Under the pieces are notes generated by a model. That model searched no databases. It had not been told where the DNA came from and saw nothing but the letters and a program-made list of their open reading frames with translations. From positions 28,229,317 through 28,293,316 of the forward strand of contig CM030719.1 of NCBI GenBank assembly GCA_017979445.1: 64,000 bases of DNA. The letters run 5' to 3'. The stretch is from Akebia trifoliata (taxonomy: Eukaryota > Streptophyta > Magnoliopsida > Ranunculales > Lardizabalaceae). A program made the position numbers and the translations under genes. Positions 9,446-22,802 of the stretch are shown in pieces; positions within the stretch are counted from its first letter, which is position 1; every line of letters starts with the position of its first letter.

Positions 9446-12400
9446 ATGCCCATCACATCAGTATTTAAACTTCTACAGGAGGTATTTCCAGAGGTATGGA
9501 AAATTAGAAATTTTTATTGGAAGGATGTTTTTTTTTTCTTCTCTCTTTCAATCTAACCTAATAAAGTTTGTGATGATTTGATAACATGAACTGTTTGTGC
9601 TTCAAATTTTAAGGGCTTAAGTATGACGCATACAACAGGTCTTGGCGTATTGGTTTAGCTACCTAACATACTGATACGCATCAGCCGATACATTCGGATA
9701 GTTTGAACAATTATATAACAAGGGACAACATTTGTTACAATGTTTTTAACAAAACCGGCTGGATGCTGTCGGATCTTGTAAAATTGACTTCATCTGGACG
9801 TTGTAAATAATTTTGTAACAAATAGTTTTCCCCCTATCCCGACCCTATATGATTTTGTAACAAATAGTTGTCCCCTAACCATAGAGATCATCCTCACAAA
9901 AAATCAGTCTATTTTGAAACTTCTAGCCCATATAGGAAAAAACTCATTGGCTATGTTATTGACTCTTGAACCTGACCCTATATATATTTGGGTTAAGATA
10001 TTGTAATTGATGCATGGTGAAACACAACCACCCTTCATTGTCACACTCTATAGAGTTACTAGAGTTCGCCTGTGCATACTGGCACGATCATCCTCTTTGG
10101 AGTTTAGGGGGTATAAGAGGAAAGGCAATAAAGATAGAGGGGTATTGTTGGAAAAGGGGTAGAAGAGGAAAGATAATAAATTTAAAAGTTGTCCTCGAGA
10201 TTTATAGCTAGGTAAAATCCCAACCCCTCTTTATGTGGGGTATAAAAATTGTGTTGTCCACCATTGTTTTTTATTACAGTTTAACGATTATGAGTGTGTT
10301 TTCACATCTGCTCTATCATTTCCTATAGTTTCATTGAAAAATTTCTCAATATTTTATTCATTTACATAACATTCCATTAAGGGTATGTTTGATTGCATAG
10401 AAAGTGACTTTCCATGGAACTTGAATCCATGGAAAAATAGTGATGGAAAATAGGTAGGGTTGGAAAATCAAATTCTATTGTTTGATTGTATTTCGATAAA
10501 ATCATGGAAAAATTATATGGGGAAAAAGAAGAAGAAGGAGAGGAGGAAAAAAAAGATGAGAGGAGGGGAAGAGGAAGAAGAAGAAGATGAGGAGGGAGGG
10601 GAGAGGATGTTGTGGTGGTGGCGGTGGAGGTAAGTGAGGAAGAAGATGATGAGGAAGATGAGGGGAGAGTGTGGTGGTGGTGGTGGCGGCAGAGGAGATA
10701 AGGGATGGAGAGAGAGATAGAGAGAGAGAGAGAGAGGGAGAGAGAAAGTGACCGGTGATGGTGATGACGATGACGGCAACAACGATGGTGATGGTGATGA
10801 AGACGAGGTTATTGTGATGGTGGTAGTGGTGGTAGGGAAGAAGAAGATATGAGTGTGAAAGAATTGAGGATGGAAAATTTAGGTGGATTTCGCTTTCCCA
10901 CCTATATGGGTGGGAAAGTGAAATCCATGTTTTGGTGGACTTTTTGGTTGAGGTGGAAAATGAATTTCCATTTCCATGTGCAATCAAACACTTGAAAATG
11001 TCATTTTCCATGGAAATTGATTTTCCACCCTATTTTCCATGTGCAATCAAACATACCCTAAAAAAAATTGGAAATCAGTTGAGAAATTGCAATTCGATTT
11101 TGAGGTCGTGAGTTTAAGTCCAGCTTATCCATTAAAGTATGTGTTTATTTCCACACTGATTGAAATGTTTCTGTTTTCCACACTGGTCGAAATAGACACC
11201 AAAGTAGAAAGTTAATTCTAATACTTGGATACGAGTACTACTTTTAACTTGTCTAAATGTTAAAATCCCATTTAAGAAAGCAATGTACTGACTAATTATC
11301 GGAGACAACATTATCATTCTTATGTGGCGCAGGTTGATGTTCGGATACTAAAAGCTGCTGCTATTGAACACTCTTACGATGCTGATGCAGCTGTGGAATT
11401 TATTCTTTTTGATGTTCTCCCCTCTATTCCCAGTCCACCAGAGGCACCTGGTAATCCCATTTGTAACCGGGATGAACATTCCTCTATCAACAGTCTATTG
11501 GACACCCCTCCTACCGATTGTCAGGTTGTTGAGCATCCATTGGCTATAGTAGGTAATGCTAGTCAAGTTTTGTTGAGCATCCATCTTTTTATTTTTAATT
11601 TTTATAGTGCATTGCTTGTTGATTCTCAATCATGTAGTGGATTGATTAACAAATTGAATTTGTAACTTCCTCTTCTCTTTTCTTTTGAGAGCTGCTATTG
11701 GCACCCCAACTTTTACTTATTACACCCCAATTAAAAATAAAAAAAAACAAGTGAATGGTTGAGAATAAATAAAAGTTGCGATGCCAATAGAAGCTCTCTG
11801 TCTCTCTTTTCTTTTTTTCTTGATTTCTATTTTTTGGGTTTAGGATTTTATATGAGCCTAATCATAATTGCAAACAACTTCTGAAATTGTTTGAGTGAGT
11901 GTTGTAATATTGAAATTATTATTTGTGCCAAACCTTTATAATGTTTGAAGGGTGTGTTTTAATCTTTAATTAGGGTTTAATAAGGAAAAGTTGGGTTGCC
12001 AATAGCAGCTCTCTTTCTTTTTTTTTTTTAGTAAAAAAAAAATAGGTTTATGGTTTGTATTCCTTGGGAACATTCATTTGATTGACTAGTGGCTAATGGA
12101 TGACTGCATGTTAGGATGTGTAGTTGAAGCAGAGGAGCAGAATGTCTTGCTGAAGCAACAGGAGGCAGTTGAACTTGAAAGCAAAGTACATGTTGACACT
12201 GGTCATACTAACAATGTTCCTTACTTTAGTTCAACACACCTAGATGAAGCACTAGCTGGTTCTTTAGTTTCAAATCTTTCTAGTGGACACGATCTTGATC
12301 AGCTACATTTGAATCTTGGAACTGAAGAATTGTATTCCTCACCAAAGCATCAAGAGATCAATGCCACTGTTGGATCACTTCAGGGTTTATATGATCAATC

Positions 12401-15400
12401 AAGCTCTATGATTCAAGAAGATACTGTTGTCTCTGGACACTGTAGTGATGGTCTGCATGCCAATATCCAAGACTTGAATAAACCAGTAGTAACTTATGAT
12501 TCTAATTCATCTATTTGGGATGGAAGACCAGATTTTGTAGAATGTGCATCTGAAACTCATACTGGCTCTTTTGTTAGTGAAAGGGAAAAACCAGAGTCAA
12601 GAGGTTCACTGGAGAATATTTCTGAGCTAGTGATTTATGAACCTGAAGCACTTTGCGTTGAAGAAAAATCTTCCTCTACAACTATTGTTAACGCCTCTGC
12701 CCAAATTTGTAAAATTGATCTTCTGGAAGATGCTATTAAAGATGCTAAAAATAACAAGGTACTTTTGAGTTTCTATACTTTCGAATTACTAAATTTACAT
12801 TCTTCTAATGATCAAGCAACTCATTCTTGAAGTTGCTTCCCCATTCAAGAATCTTGTTTTTCTTTTGCATTGAACTTTGCTTTATTAGTGAATCAATTTC
12901 ATCGAGAAGCATCTCTATTATATTAAAGGTTGTTGGAACTTGGAAGGTCATAACCAGCTTCCCTGCACAACAAAATGGTAAAGAATTTCATGCCCTACAA
13001 TTTCAGGTTGTTAGGAGCTCATATCAAACTTCTAACCAAAAACAGCAGCTAGGTTTCTTTTGCATTGACTGTCAGACCCCGACAGTTGATCTATAATTTT
13101 ATTAAGACACCATGTACTCCTAATGGCTCCAGTTTATCGTCCAATCAAATGAACTGCTGCTTCTCATGAACTGAGTTGGAAGAAATCTCTTCCAGCGTCA
13201 TCACCCTACAAATTAGCACATCTATTATGAGGTCAACATGAGTGAGAAGCACAATTATTAAATATTTTCCTGGGCTAAAAAATTAATTAACCAAGAATCA
13301 GTTAAGGCCCTTATCTGTTCACCAACAAAATTGTATAAATTACTTTATGCATGTTAAGTTATAAAGCTGTAGGTGAGGATGTGACCATACAAAACATGAA
13401 AATTTGTATGTTTGAGGAGAGAAGAAAATTATTAATGTGGTGATCAGCAAATTGAACTACACACAATAGAAAGACCTTAACAATCCAAATGATCAAAGGA
13501 TAAAAAAACACCACCACCACATTTCAAAAAGAAAGCAACCATTTATATTTAGGTTCATCAAAAGGAAGATGGAAATGCCATTTTGATTGGAAATCCTTAT
13601 GAATGATGTTGATGGATGTTCAATTAGAAGACCAATTTCTTGGTACGGCAATAACTTTATATGTTTTAATGCTATGGCACAAATAATTAAATGCTGCAAT
13701 CGATAGGCAATTATGAAGTCTGATAGTTAGTATATGAGCAGATTTGGGGTTATATGTCATTTTCAAAGAAAAATGCAACACCATTTTTTAATATTTTGTT
13801 CAATTATTTCAATACTTTTTCATTTGATCAGTTTAAAGGATTTGGTGCCTATCCTGGTCTTCGTTTATGGCATTACGAGATACTTAATGCTATAGTTAGC
13901 CTGCTTATGGTGAAGCTTTCCATCAGTTATAAGATTTATAGGTCTTTTATATGCCGTCCCATTGCAGATAGATCAGTTTTGTAATGCTATTTTTCAAACA
14001 ATGGTGCAGAAAACCTTGTTTTCAGCTATGGAATCAGTTATCAACATGATGAGAGAAGTGGAACTTCAGGAGAAAGCAGCCAAAAAATCCAAAGATGAAG
14101 CTGCACGGGGAGGTCTTGTTACGCTCTCTAAGGCGGAAGACCTTAGACGGATGATACAATACGCTATGGAAGCAAATGACATGGTATCATACTTTTTGTT
14201 ACCTATATCGGTAAAGATGCACATGTTAGCCATACAGTGAAGATATATATATATATATATATATAGGGTTGGGATCCGTTGACTCCTAAGAATGACTCAT
14301 AAAAAACACATGATCCAATGGTTGAGATTTATGAGTATCTTGATAACACAAATCTTGGAGATACTTATCCCGAGGATAACTTTCAACCATCGGATTTTGC
14401 ATTTAAAGGGCTAGGATCATGTGTTTTTTTCATGAATCATTCTTAGGAGTGAAGGGATCCGAATCCCTTTTATATATATATAATAAAAATCACTAACGAT
14501 TAATAGCTAGATTCATGGTAACCAAGTTCGGATTCGGCAATTGTTAAGCCGTGGGGTCAGTTCAGTTTAATTTGGGCATTGTGAAATGATATTTTTAACC
14601 AATAAAATAGGTACATTCCGGAATTAAGAGATGGAGAGAGGTGTAGGTTAGGGATAATTTTTTTTTTTTTTGGATAGGTAAAGAGAAATTTATTAATGAA
14701 AAAACCAAACAGGGTAGCCAAGATGGCCACCTGGTTACAAAAAACCAAAAACAACAAAATGTCAAAAAAAGCATAGTGGAGACAAGAAACCATAGCACAG
14801 AGTGAAAAACTTCGAAGAATATTTGAAGAGCATTTTGAGAAAAATCAAAATTTTAGCATTAAATCATCAAGGAAATGCAACGTTGACTTACGGTCAAGGG
14901 GGGTTAACCTAATCTTGCATTTTGCAAGGGGTTGGACCTACTATTACCAATTTTACAGGGGGGTATTTCTAAAATACCCTTTTTAACCCACTAGATAATT
15001 TCTTTTTGTTGCATTGCATTAAACTGTAATTCTCTATTTTCATAACCGTCAATTATCATCACAATGCAATACAAACATGAAAGACAAAATGTAAGAGAAA
15101 GCATCAACAATGAACTTGCTAGCATAAAAGCTTGGATGTACCTTTCTCTCTCTTACACACTAATGTGGCCCATCCTCTATGTCTCCTTCTTTATGTGAAA
15201 TTGGACCAAAGCAATACAATATGTAGTATACAATACATTAGTTTTTTTTTTTTTTTGGTTTCTACTTTGGTTTTTATTTGTGGTTAGTTTACGGTTTTCT
15301 AAGCTTTATTTAAAATGTTCTTTAGATAAGAGCTATGGTTACTGAAGACTTCTAGTAAAAAATTGTTCTGTATTAGTTAATTTAGAAACTTCTATAAACA

Positions 15401-18400
15401 AGTGTCTTTTTTACCTGTTTTGAGCTTCTTTCTTGATTGTAGGAGCTTTCATTAATCTTAAATAACCATTCAATAATGAGTGGTTTTCAACTCTGGTGCA
15501 TTCCACTTTGTTTATGAAATGTTACCAGTTCACAAATTAGTATTAGATGCCGAATTTTCGTACACACTTTCAAATGTAGGCTTTAGTTAACAGTTCTAAG
15601 GGAATTTTAGTGAAGAAAAAGGCTGTGGGATTTATAATCTCTTCTTACTTCTATTCGAACTGTAGATTATGTTCTTTAACGTAATAAAAAGAAGAACTTG
15701 GAGTTATTCCTTTTGATTCTTGGGCTTTTATCTTTTTGGTGTAAGATTTTTAAAGAATTCAAGGGTGTCTTCTTTGAGGATTTCCTGCTTAGATGGGATA
15801 GGGTGTGTAGTATCTCAGGCATGTAATGTTGTTTTCTCTCTTGTCCTTGGGTTGGTCACCTCAACCTCCCCTTTTTTGATTAATAAAAAATAAAATTCTC
15901 TTTACTTACCAAAAATAAAAAAATTGCTGTTTTACTCCTGGTATTTACAGCATGCAGGAGACGTGTATGGAGAGAAATCCATTCTAACAACTGAAGCACG
16001 AGAACTTGAGTCCCGTTTGCTCAATTTGTCAGATGAAAGAGATAAATCTCTTGCTATTCTTGATGAGGTATGATACTTTGATCTCTTGTTCATCAACCTG
16101 ATGGTTGCACTATTATTCATTCTTTATTTTTATTTTTTTTATTTTTCTGGAACAAGTAAAGATGGGGAGAGGTCAGAGATGGGCCACTCAATACAAGCTA
16201 GGAAAAACAAGCAACCACAGATCCACATGATTAACCCTCAACACTAATCAATTGAAATAATACAAATCCAATCCCTTCTACCCGAGTCATCCTAAAAAAT
16301 GCACATTTGAATTCCATGAAATTTTTTCTCCAAATAAGAGGATCCCCAAAATGGAGTCCTAATCCCCCAACAAGCGACGATACTTCAAATATGCATGCTT
16401 GAGATTCTCTTGGCTTCAGGTAGAAATGTTTTCGAGTGATATCTGATGATGTAGAAACCAAAAATAGTGGAGTGGGATAATGATTCTTGAGATTGACATC
16501 TATTCTTAGATAAGTCATCAACTTGCCATGATAATCATCATTATTTCTGCTAAAAATGTACTTTTACTTAGTCCACCAACAAGGGGATAATGAAAAATTA
16601 GCAATATACATCCTGAAATTTAAGTTAATGAATTGACAATACAATGTGGGAAATATATAAAACAAATTATTTTTTTTTGCTTCATGGACGTGGCATAATA
16701 ATCAGGCTATATTTTGAAAAATATAGCTTCGAGAAATGTGATCCTTCTAATTATAGATCACCAAAAACTAGTCTTCCAAATCTCTTTCTCATTTCTTTAT
16801 TTTTGTAGTTGATTAATTTTTTTTTTTTTTTTAATTGTCATAATTTTTTCTGAACTATTTAAAATATTTTTCCCTGGAAATCTGAGGTTCATGCTTCGTA
16901 CCTCCTCAAGGCTTTACCTATCATGGAAGCAATGAGTCTCACATGTGCCACACGCTTTAAAACATTGACTACAACGTATGCAGAACTGTGTGCTTATGTG
17001 TTTTCAGGCATGAATTTTAGCAACTATGAGTGAAAAAAAAAACCATATTTTCTAGCTTACTGTGAAAAACTAAACATAAAAGTTAGTGAGTACAAGAGAA
17101 AGATAAGAGACAGCGACAGCGGACCAGAAGAATAGTTATCACATGTAATTTTTTTTTTTTTTTTTGGCAGATGCGCCAATCTCTTGAAACAAGACTAGCT
17201 GCTGCAGAAGAAGCGTGGAGAGAATCCGAGCAAGTGAAGCTAAAAAATGAAGAGTCTGCACGGAGGGATCTTGCAGAGCAAGAACTCTGATGGAGAAGGT
17301 GGTACAACAATCAAAGAAACTCCAGCAAGAAGCAGAGGAGAATTCCAAGGTAAAATTGTTGCCTCATACAATGTTATATTACTTGCATTCTTGGTGGACT
17401 GACCACTCAAAAAGAATACAATACTCATCAATAATGTGATCTTCTCAATTTTCTGTGCTGTAGTTGCGAGAATTCTTGATGGACCGTGGTCGGGTTGTTG
17501 ATGTATTGCAGTAAGTCTTCATGTTCTTATTTCTTCTGAAAAAGGAAATATTGTCTGGGTGCAGCTTAACTTGGATGATAGGGCCAGGTCCTATCTACAG
17601 CATGGTTTAAAATATTGTATCTATTGAATGTTTCAGTTAATGAAAAAACCGATAGGGTATCGGCCGATACATTTGATACAAAGCGATACAAACCCGATAC
17701 ATTAAATGTTACAGGGTCAATGTTTCGTATCAATCTTGGCCAATACCAATATGTATTGACCGTTACATTCCGATATTTTAAACCATGACCTACAGTCATC
17801 AGTTAATGGCTCTGGGTTCTAGACTTGATTGTTTCCCAAATTCCAGATTAAAACAATGAAGTGTTTGTTGTCCTATCTATCACCTGAGCCTTATCCCAAC
17901 TTTTTGTGGTGGTTGGACAAATCCTGTCCTGCCATTCCACTCTAGTTAGGGAAATAACCATTCTTCTTCAAATGTTTCCTCATCCATGTCCTTTGTGGCC
18001 TTGCCTTTCAACCTGTACTCGAGTACAAGCTTCAGACTTGTGCCAGTAATATGCTAATTTTTTCATATTACATTTAAAAACTTCTTTAAGTACAATTTTA
18101 TTTCATATACTATATTTGTGATAATGATACCACTTACTTTCCAAGTTGACATGAGTATTGTGGTTCAAATTAATGTCCTATCATGAATTGTGTCTTGTCT
18201 TTGATCCAAAAAGGCCCCTTTTTTTAAATCAATGCTTTTGTCTTTTATTGATCAACCATACTTTCCTTCACCTAAATTTTTTATAATTTGGAGTTGAATC
18301 AAGGAAATGGTTCTGTATCGCATCAAAGGCTTGCAGGCAAGGCCATTCTCTTAACTCTTGCTTAGACTACAGATGGGGTTGTTCTTTGTTCTGCTACAGA

Positions 18401-18937
18401 TTGAGAAATACATGATCTTGATCTTCACCTTGTCAATTGTACTCTCTTTCTAATTTTGAATTCAAATATATCTAAGACTCTTACAATTTATGAATGAAAA
18501 TATATGATATTTCTTTTTTCAGTTACGATGAAGTTTAAAGAGATCATTTTTATTGTTTCTGAAAATTCTGAGGTAACAAAATCTTCTGTTTACGTTTATG
18601 TATTTTGCAGAGGAGAGATTGCTGTTATTTGTCAGGATGTGAAATCTGTGAAAGAGAGATTTGATGCATTCATCCCAATGAGCAAATCACTATCCTCAAG
18701 TCAGATTAGTTACATATTGGCCTCTTCAGGTTCATCCTTCAAAGGACTGGCATCAAATCAGCGTCCTGAGCAGGTTGAGTCATCCACGGCCCTGGAAAAA
18801 ACAAGCCCAAGCCCAACATCCTCAATCGACGGCAGATCGCAAAGGGCAGTCCAGGGGCGAAGGATGTTACAGATGATCATAAGGTGATTTTAGATGATGA
18901 TTGGGAGTTATTCGTTGAGGATGAGCTTGACAACTAA
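9446..18937 (+). CDS. CUE-domain coiled-coil protein, frame broken in exons 6 and 8
   Basis: Coding exons, all with GT-AG borders: 9446-9493, 11333-11552, 12124-12758, 14010-14183, 15951-16067, 17171-17349, 17464-17510 and 18611-18937. Residues 1 to about 50 (MPITSVFKLLQEVFPE, then VDVRILKAAAIEHSYDADA) form a CUE-type ubiquitin-binding domain. A long acidic, Ser-rich, probably disordered part follows (exon 3), then a coiled-coil C-terminus (exons 4-8) typical of plant CUE-domain proteins of unknown role. Exon 6 has 179 nt where the coiled-coil reading needs 180: after AEQEL the frame meets TGA (17289-17291), but MEKVVQQSKKLQQEAEENSK continues one base over. Exon 8 changes frame again near 18840-18860, giving TGA at 18885 instead of an acidic tail ending TAA at 18935. 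All other junctions keep phase. Either a recent pseudogene or two base-calling errors. Confidence 0.85.
9855..9955. repeat. Fragment of palindromic-module element in CUE intron 1
   Basis: ATAGAGATCATCCTCACAAA followed by AATCAGTCTATTTTGAAACT is one arm of the module that builds the elements at 58.99-62.46 kb. Only one arm is present, so this is a decayed copy. Confidence 0.55.
10381..11058. mobile_element. Harbinger/Tourist-like MITE in CUE intron 1
   Basis: Perfect 17-bp terminal inverted repeats (GGGTATGTTTGATTGCA) with subterminal similarity (TTTCCATGGAA, ATTTTCCA) are flanked by a TAA duplication at 10378-10380 and 11059-11061. This is the signature of PIF/Harbinger Tourist MITEs. The 678-bp interior is a purine-rich microsatellite block (GAAGAAGAGG, GGTGGTGGCGG, GATGGTGATG) that makes Ser/Pro-rich minus-strand frames with no protein meaning. 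Confidence 0.85.
11687..11800. mobile_element. Short MITE in CUE intron 2
   Basis: GAGAGCTGCTATTGGCACCC at the left mirrors GATGCCAATAGAAGCTCTCT at the right. A further right-end copy (TTGCCAATAGCAGCTCTC) lies at about 11996-12013. The same about-110-bp family occurs at 22538-22637 and 30560-30670. Confidence 0.65.
14266..14467. mobile_element. MITE in CUE intron 4, between TA runs
   Basis: Inverted ends (GGGTTGGGATCCGTTGACTCC-like, and its mirror ending GGGATCCGAATCCC) plus long subterminal arms (AAAACACATGATCC / GGATCATGTGTTTT). It lies between TATATA runs on both sides, consistent with a TA target site. Not related to the other MITEs by eye. Confidence 0.75.
17601..17787. mobile_element. 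MITE (CATGGTTTAAAATAT ends) in CUE intron 7
   Basis: Terminal inverted repeat CATGGTTTAAAATAT, with imperfect 8-bp flanks ATCTACAG (17593-17600) and ACCTACAG (17788-17795). The interior is rich in 'cgatac' words (CGATACAAACCCGATAC). The TSD length suggests a hAT-type mechanism. Similar ends occur at 19711-19916 and 36832-37193. Confidence 0.7.
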
Positions 18938-18954
18938 ACTCTGAATATTTATAG

Positions 18955-18960
18955 AATAAA
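18955..18960 (+). terminator. Polyadenylation signal of the CUE gene
   Basis: AATAAA, 18 bp after the ancestral TAA (18935-18937). Its position suits the unshifted C-terminus better than the early TGA at 18885. Confidence 0.5.
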
Positions 18961-19710
18961 GTGAGGGGAGCCTGAAAATTTTGAAAGTATTGGGTTCTTG
19001 ACGATTAATACTGCTATTTTGTTTTCCCTCCGCAAAATGAGGATTAAAACATTGAAAATTTTCAATCTTGTAGTTTAGGTGCTAGTAAACTCTGAAAAAG
19101 AACTTCAATCTGCTTCATCTCTTAAGTTCCATATTTCATTTGTACAGTATAGTCGAAATAACCAAAACATTTTGGGTGGGTACAGAACTTCCCAAATTTC
19201 TATTTTTTCCATCTGTGTTTGGACTTCATTGAATGGGATGACCCGAGACAAACTTAGTCGAACTATGTGGCTGGAATAGTGTTCAAAGGGTCCATCATTC
19301 AATTGGGTTTTTTACTTAATGGGACATTTTGGGGCTTCGATCTTGATATAAATTGCAGAATTTTTTTAATTAGTCACTTTGCTTATTTGCACTACAAACC
19401 GCTGCAAACGCAAAACTTCGTGTTAATTATTATTTGCTGCAGATTTAAAGGTGGTTTCATGGAATGAGGTTTTTGTGGTTGCCGACTTCACTAAACTAAT
19501 TGCAGTTTATATTTTCAATTAAAATTTTCTTTCTTATTGACTTTGAAATTTGTAGTGAATTATCTTAACAAATTGTTTAAAATCACACTGGATTATTATT
19601 ATCATATTATTCATAAAAATCTTTAAAATAGAATAATTTTAATTATTAAAAATACATTTAACATTTATTACCAATAAATAATAATAATAATTTAAAATAG
19701 AGTATTGTAG

Positions 19711-19916
19711 CATGGTTTTAAAACTCAATTTCACGTCTTGTCTCATCCATGCCAGATACCGAGTTGTCTCGGATGAGTTTTTCGATACGTTTAAGACATT
19801 TTGGTTAAAAATGGAAAAAATGAACACAGGATTTTAAATCTCATCCGCTCGTCCATGCTTGATATCGAGATGATTTGAGTGATACGTCTCGATCTTGGAC
19901 TAGTTTTGAAATCATG
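19711..19916. mobile_element. MITE with CATGGTTTTAAAAC ends
   Basis: CATGGTTTTAAAACTCA at the left mirrors CTAGTTTTGAAATCATG at the right. The interior carries scattered 'ctcgg/cgatacg' words as in 17601-17787. No clean target duplication. Confidence 0.5.
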
Positions 19917-21739
19917 GGTATGAGATGAATGAAAAAATGATTATATATTATATATATTTAAAATTATTATTTTTAGACTAAAATATTTTTCTTTATAAGA
20001 AAGTAAAAGTGGTAACAAAGTAGCTAAAACAAAAGGAACAGACAAAGGTCTGAAAACACTCTCACTCCTAAATATATTTTAGCAGTCTTGGTTTCTCACT
20101 CCCCCACCAATTCCATGTTTGGTCACTAAGGGTAACACCATTCTGTTTTTTTTTTTTCTTTGGCCGATATCCCAAATAATTTTATTTTAAATAGTAGTAT
20201 TATCTACTCCATATCCCATTGATTATTAATCTGGTTTCATGGTGGGAAATACATCTTTCAAGAAAACTAAATAAAATAAAAACCCAGAATAATTTTCTTT
20301 GATAAACATGTTAAATTCGATATAAGAAAAATAAAATGAAGTCAGATAGAATAATTTCTTCAATAAACATATAACATACATATATGTGCAATAGGATCAT
20401 AGCCAATCCAGAACCAAGTCAATTAGTTTATCGGATAATGATTCCTTGGCCCAAATCCAATATTATTTGATCTATTTGTCGGGTTGACCTGTCAACTAAC
20501 AACCCCACTTCCCACATTGGTCTTGTGGCAATTGTGGAAGGATTGGAAACAGTAGTATCCATGGTTGATTAGTTTAGTGAAGTCGACAACCACGAGGGGG
20601 CTCAAATGAATCAAATAAAAATACGTTAAATTTATAAATATTTATATTTATTCTTCTACAAAATATTATAGAAGGTTGAATAACTCTTTGAATTTCTTAC
20701 CCAACTTCAAGCTTTTCCAGTTGATGAGTTGACTCGGCCAAGCTTCAAGTCTTGTTATGTTTGTACCTTGTATTTTGTTGGTGGTAGTTTTATATTGACA
20801 GAAGGGATTGTACACAAAAGAGTAGATACCATGAGTACTCCAACGGTACATAAGGAAGAGAGGTTGACCAATGGAGAGATTTTTATGGAAAGATATCATC
20901 ATCATCACCCATGGATGTAGGTAATATTGTCAAATTATGCAATTAAAGTATAAATTTCATGAGCTGAATATGGGGAAATTACCATTCCAGTACACTTTTC
21001 ATTTTAATTCTTAAATCATGCCAAAAGTGTAAAAGTTAAAAATAAAGGTTTGATGAGCAACTTTGATGAAATCAGTTTTGAGTTTACTAGAAAAGAAGCT
21101 TGCTAATAGAGCAGCAGATTAGAGAGGAGGGCTTTCTCATAGTTTTTCTTTTTGGTTTAATGATGTTGATTGTCCTCACGATTTGTCTATGATTTCGTTA
21201 GAGGATATGTCGTGTAATTTCATTCAGCTTTAGCCTCTACTACTAAGGACGGCCCCCTCTATAGCCCTTGCTTACCGATCATTTTTTATTTCTTTTTAAT
21301 TTTGTTGCTTTGTACAATAATCAACAATCTTGTAACTTCCAAATTAGCGACATTGTTCCTTATCCAGAATAAATAAGTAACAATATCATGGTTTGATTAA
21401 TGACAAGATGGTGGATTCTATTTATTCATTGCTTTGTACAAAAATCAACGATCTCTTGTAGCTTTTGAAAATCAGCGATATCATAGATTTCAAAACTGTG
21501 AAAGGGGTATAATAGTAATTTCATTATCAGGATTTTTAAAAACTTTTACACGCTTTGCATGATTAAAATGAACAGTGTACTAGAATGGGTGGTAGATCAA
21601 AAGTTGTGCATGTTTTGGGAATTATCTCTAAATTAAATAGTTTATCGTGTTCTTTTTATTTTTTATTTACCTTTTTTATTTTGATTGATATAGTTGTTTC
21701 TTACAAGATATTCTACACAACTATATCAAAAGATTATGT
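19917..21739. other. Intergenic, no gene seen
   Basis: AT-rich DNA with two partly similar stretches (near 21300 and 21430: 'ttgctttgtacaa.aatcaac') that look like a small internal duplication. Open frames of 60-80 residues here have no recognisable features. Confidence 0.55.
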
Positions 21740-21769
21740 TATGTGATTGGACCTATCAATAACATAAAG

Positions 21770-22535
21770 ATCTTTAGAGGCCCAAGGCACACTCATAGGT
21801 CCACATATCAGGTGCATCATGTCTCTCTAAGGTTGAAGAATTGAACTTAGAACAGTATCCTTCAAGCTGCCGCCCACTGATCATTGCTCCCTTGTTGACA
21901 AATCAATTTGAAGTCACCACCATGAAAAACTTATCTTCTAGTTGGCAAACCTTATGTTGAAGTCTTTATGGGAGCATTGGAAGTGAAGTGACCCTTCACA
22001 CAGCTTGCAAGTTTCAACAACCTTCACATGAAACTAATGTTTGCAAACCTAAGGGAGTACCTTTGATATATGAGTTGAGACTTGAGAAGTCGCGTGTCTA
22101 TTGTGTATAAGATTCTATTCATGCACGGGGCCCACCATTAACAAATACTTTAACGAAGGATGACAAAAGAAAGGTACAATGGTAGGCCTTGGGGTTGACC
22201 AATTTTGGATGGACCAGATGAGTTTTGTCCCCACTGAGTGTCCTACTATAGGTAATTGAGGGTCGTACACGTGGAAAGATTGGAAGACAAGAATAGGAGA
22301 TGGTGATAGATGGCTCGAATGAATCATGAATGAAATCCTAGTTTTCATGATGTTTTCTGGGATGGGAAACTTGTTATTGGTCGAATACGAGGTGCACAAT
22401 GCACTTAGAATGCCTAGAAATGCCACATATTTAGTTTCATTGGGGAAATAAAAAATAAAAAATTTGTCCATGGCAATGTTTTTCATATATTTCCTTCGGA
22501 TACTCAAAAAGTAGCAAACTACAATGAATTGTTTT
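21770..22535 (-). repeat. Upstream remnant of a type B DVL locus
   Basis: Resembles the upstream blocks of the type B DVL loci at 31220-32290 and 43130-44080 in the same orientation, for example GGATGGACCAGATGAGTTTT at 22210 against GGATGGACCAGATGATTTTT at 43710. No DVL reading frame was found on its downstream (low-coordinate) side. The 169-residue minus frame at 22115-22624 is accidental. Confidence 0.55.
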
Positions 22536-22537
22536 AC

Positions 22538-22637
22538 AGAGTTGCTATTGCCACACCAATTATTAAGTAAATCACAAAGAATTGCACATAGTGAGTGCAG
22601 CATTAGTAAAAGTTGGCATGGCAATGATAGCTCTCTT
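22538..22637. mobile_element. Short MITE, same family as 11687-11800
   Basis: CAGAGTTGCTATTGCCACACC mirrors GGCATGGCAATGATAGCTCT. It lies at the upstream end of the DVL-like remnant. Confidence 0.55.
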
Positions 22638-22802
22638 ATTTTAATGGTCGTGATTTCCCGACTCCTACTCTATTCTCCTTATGTGGCATGCGCATAAAAC
22701 CATATGCACATGCCACATAAGAAGGGTCAAAGGGGAGTCTGTTAGAGGGTGAGTCAGTTTATCATTATTCTTATTTAAATGATGAGCACAAGCCTTGGAT
22801 TT

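Noticed and set aside
10502..11011. 169- and 89-residue minus-strand frames rich in Ser, Leu, Pro and His
   Set aside because: Translation of the purine microsatellite inside the Harbinger-like MITE; no domain and compositionally trivial.
11085..11140. Possible SINE fragment (GAGTTTAAGTCC box-B-like), also near 44265
   Set aside because: Only a box-B-like word and a short flank are shared; no box A, tail or target duplication.
22115..22624. 169-residue minus-strand frame
   Set aside because: Lies in DVL upstream-type repeat DNA that is non-coding in the sister copies, and includes a MITE.
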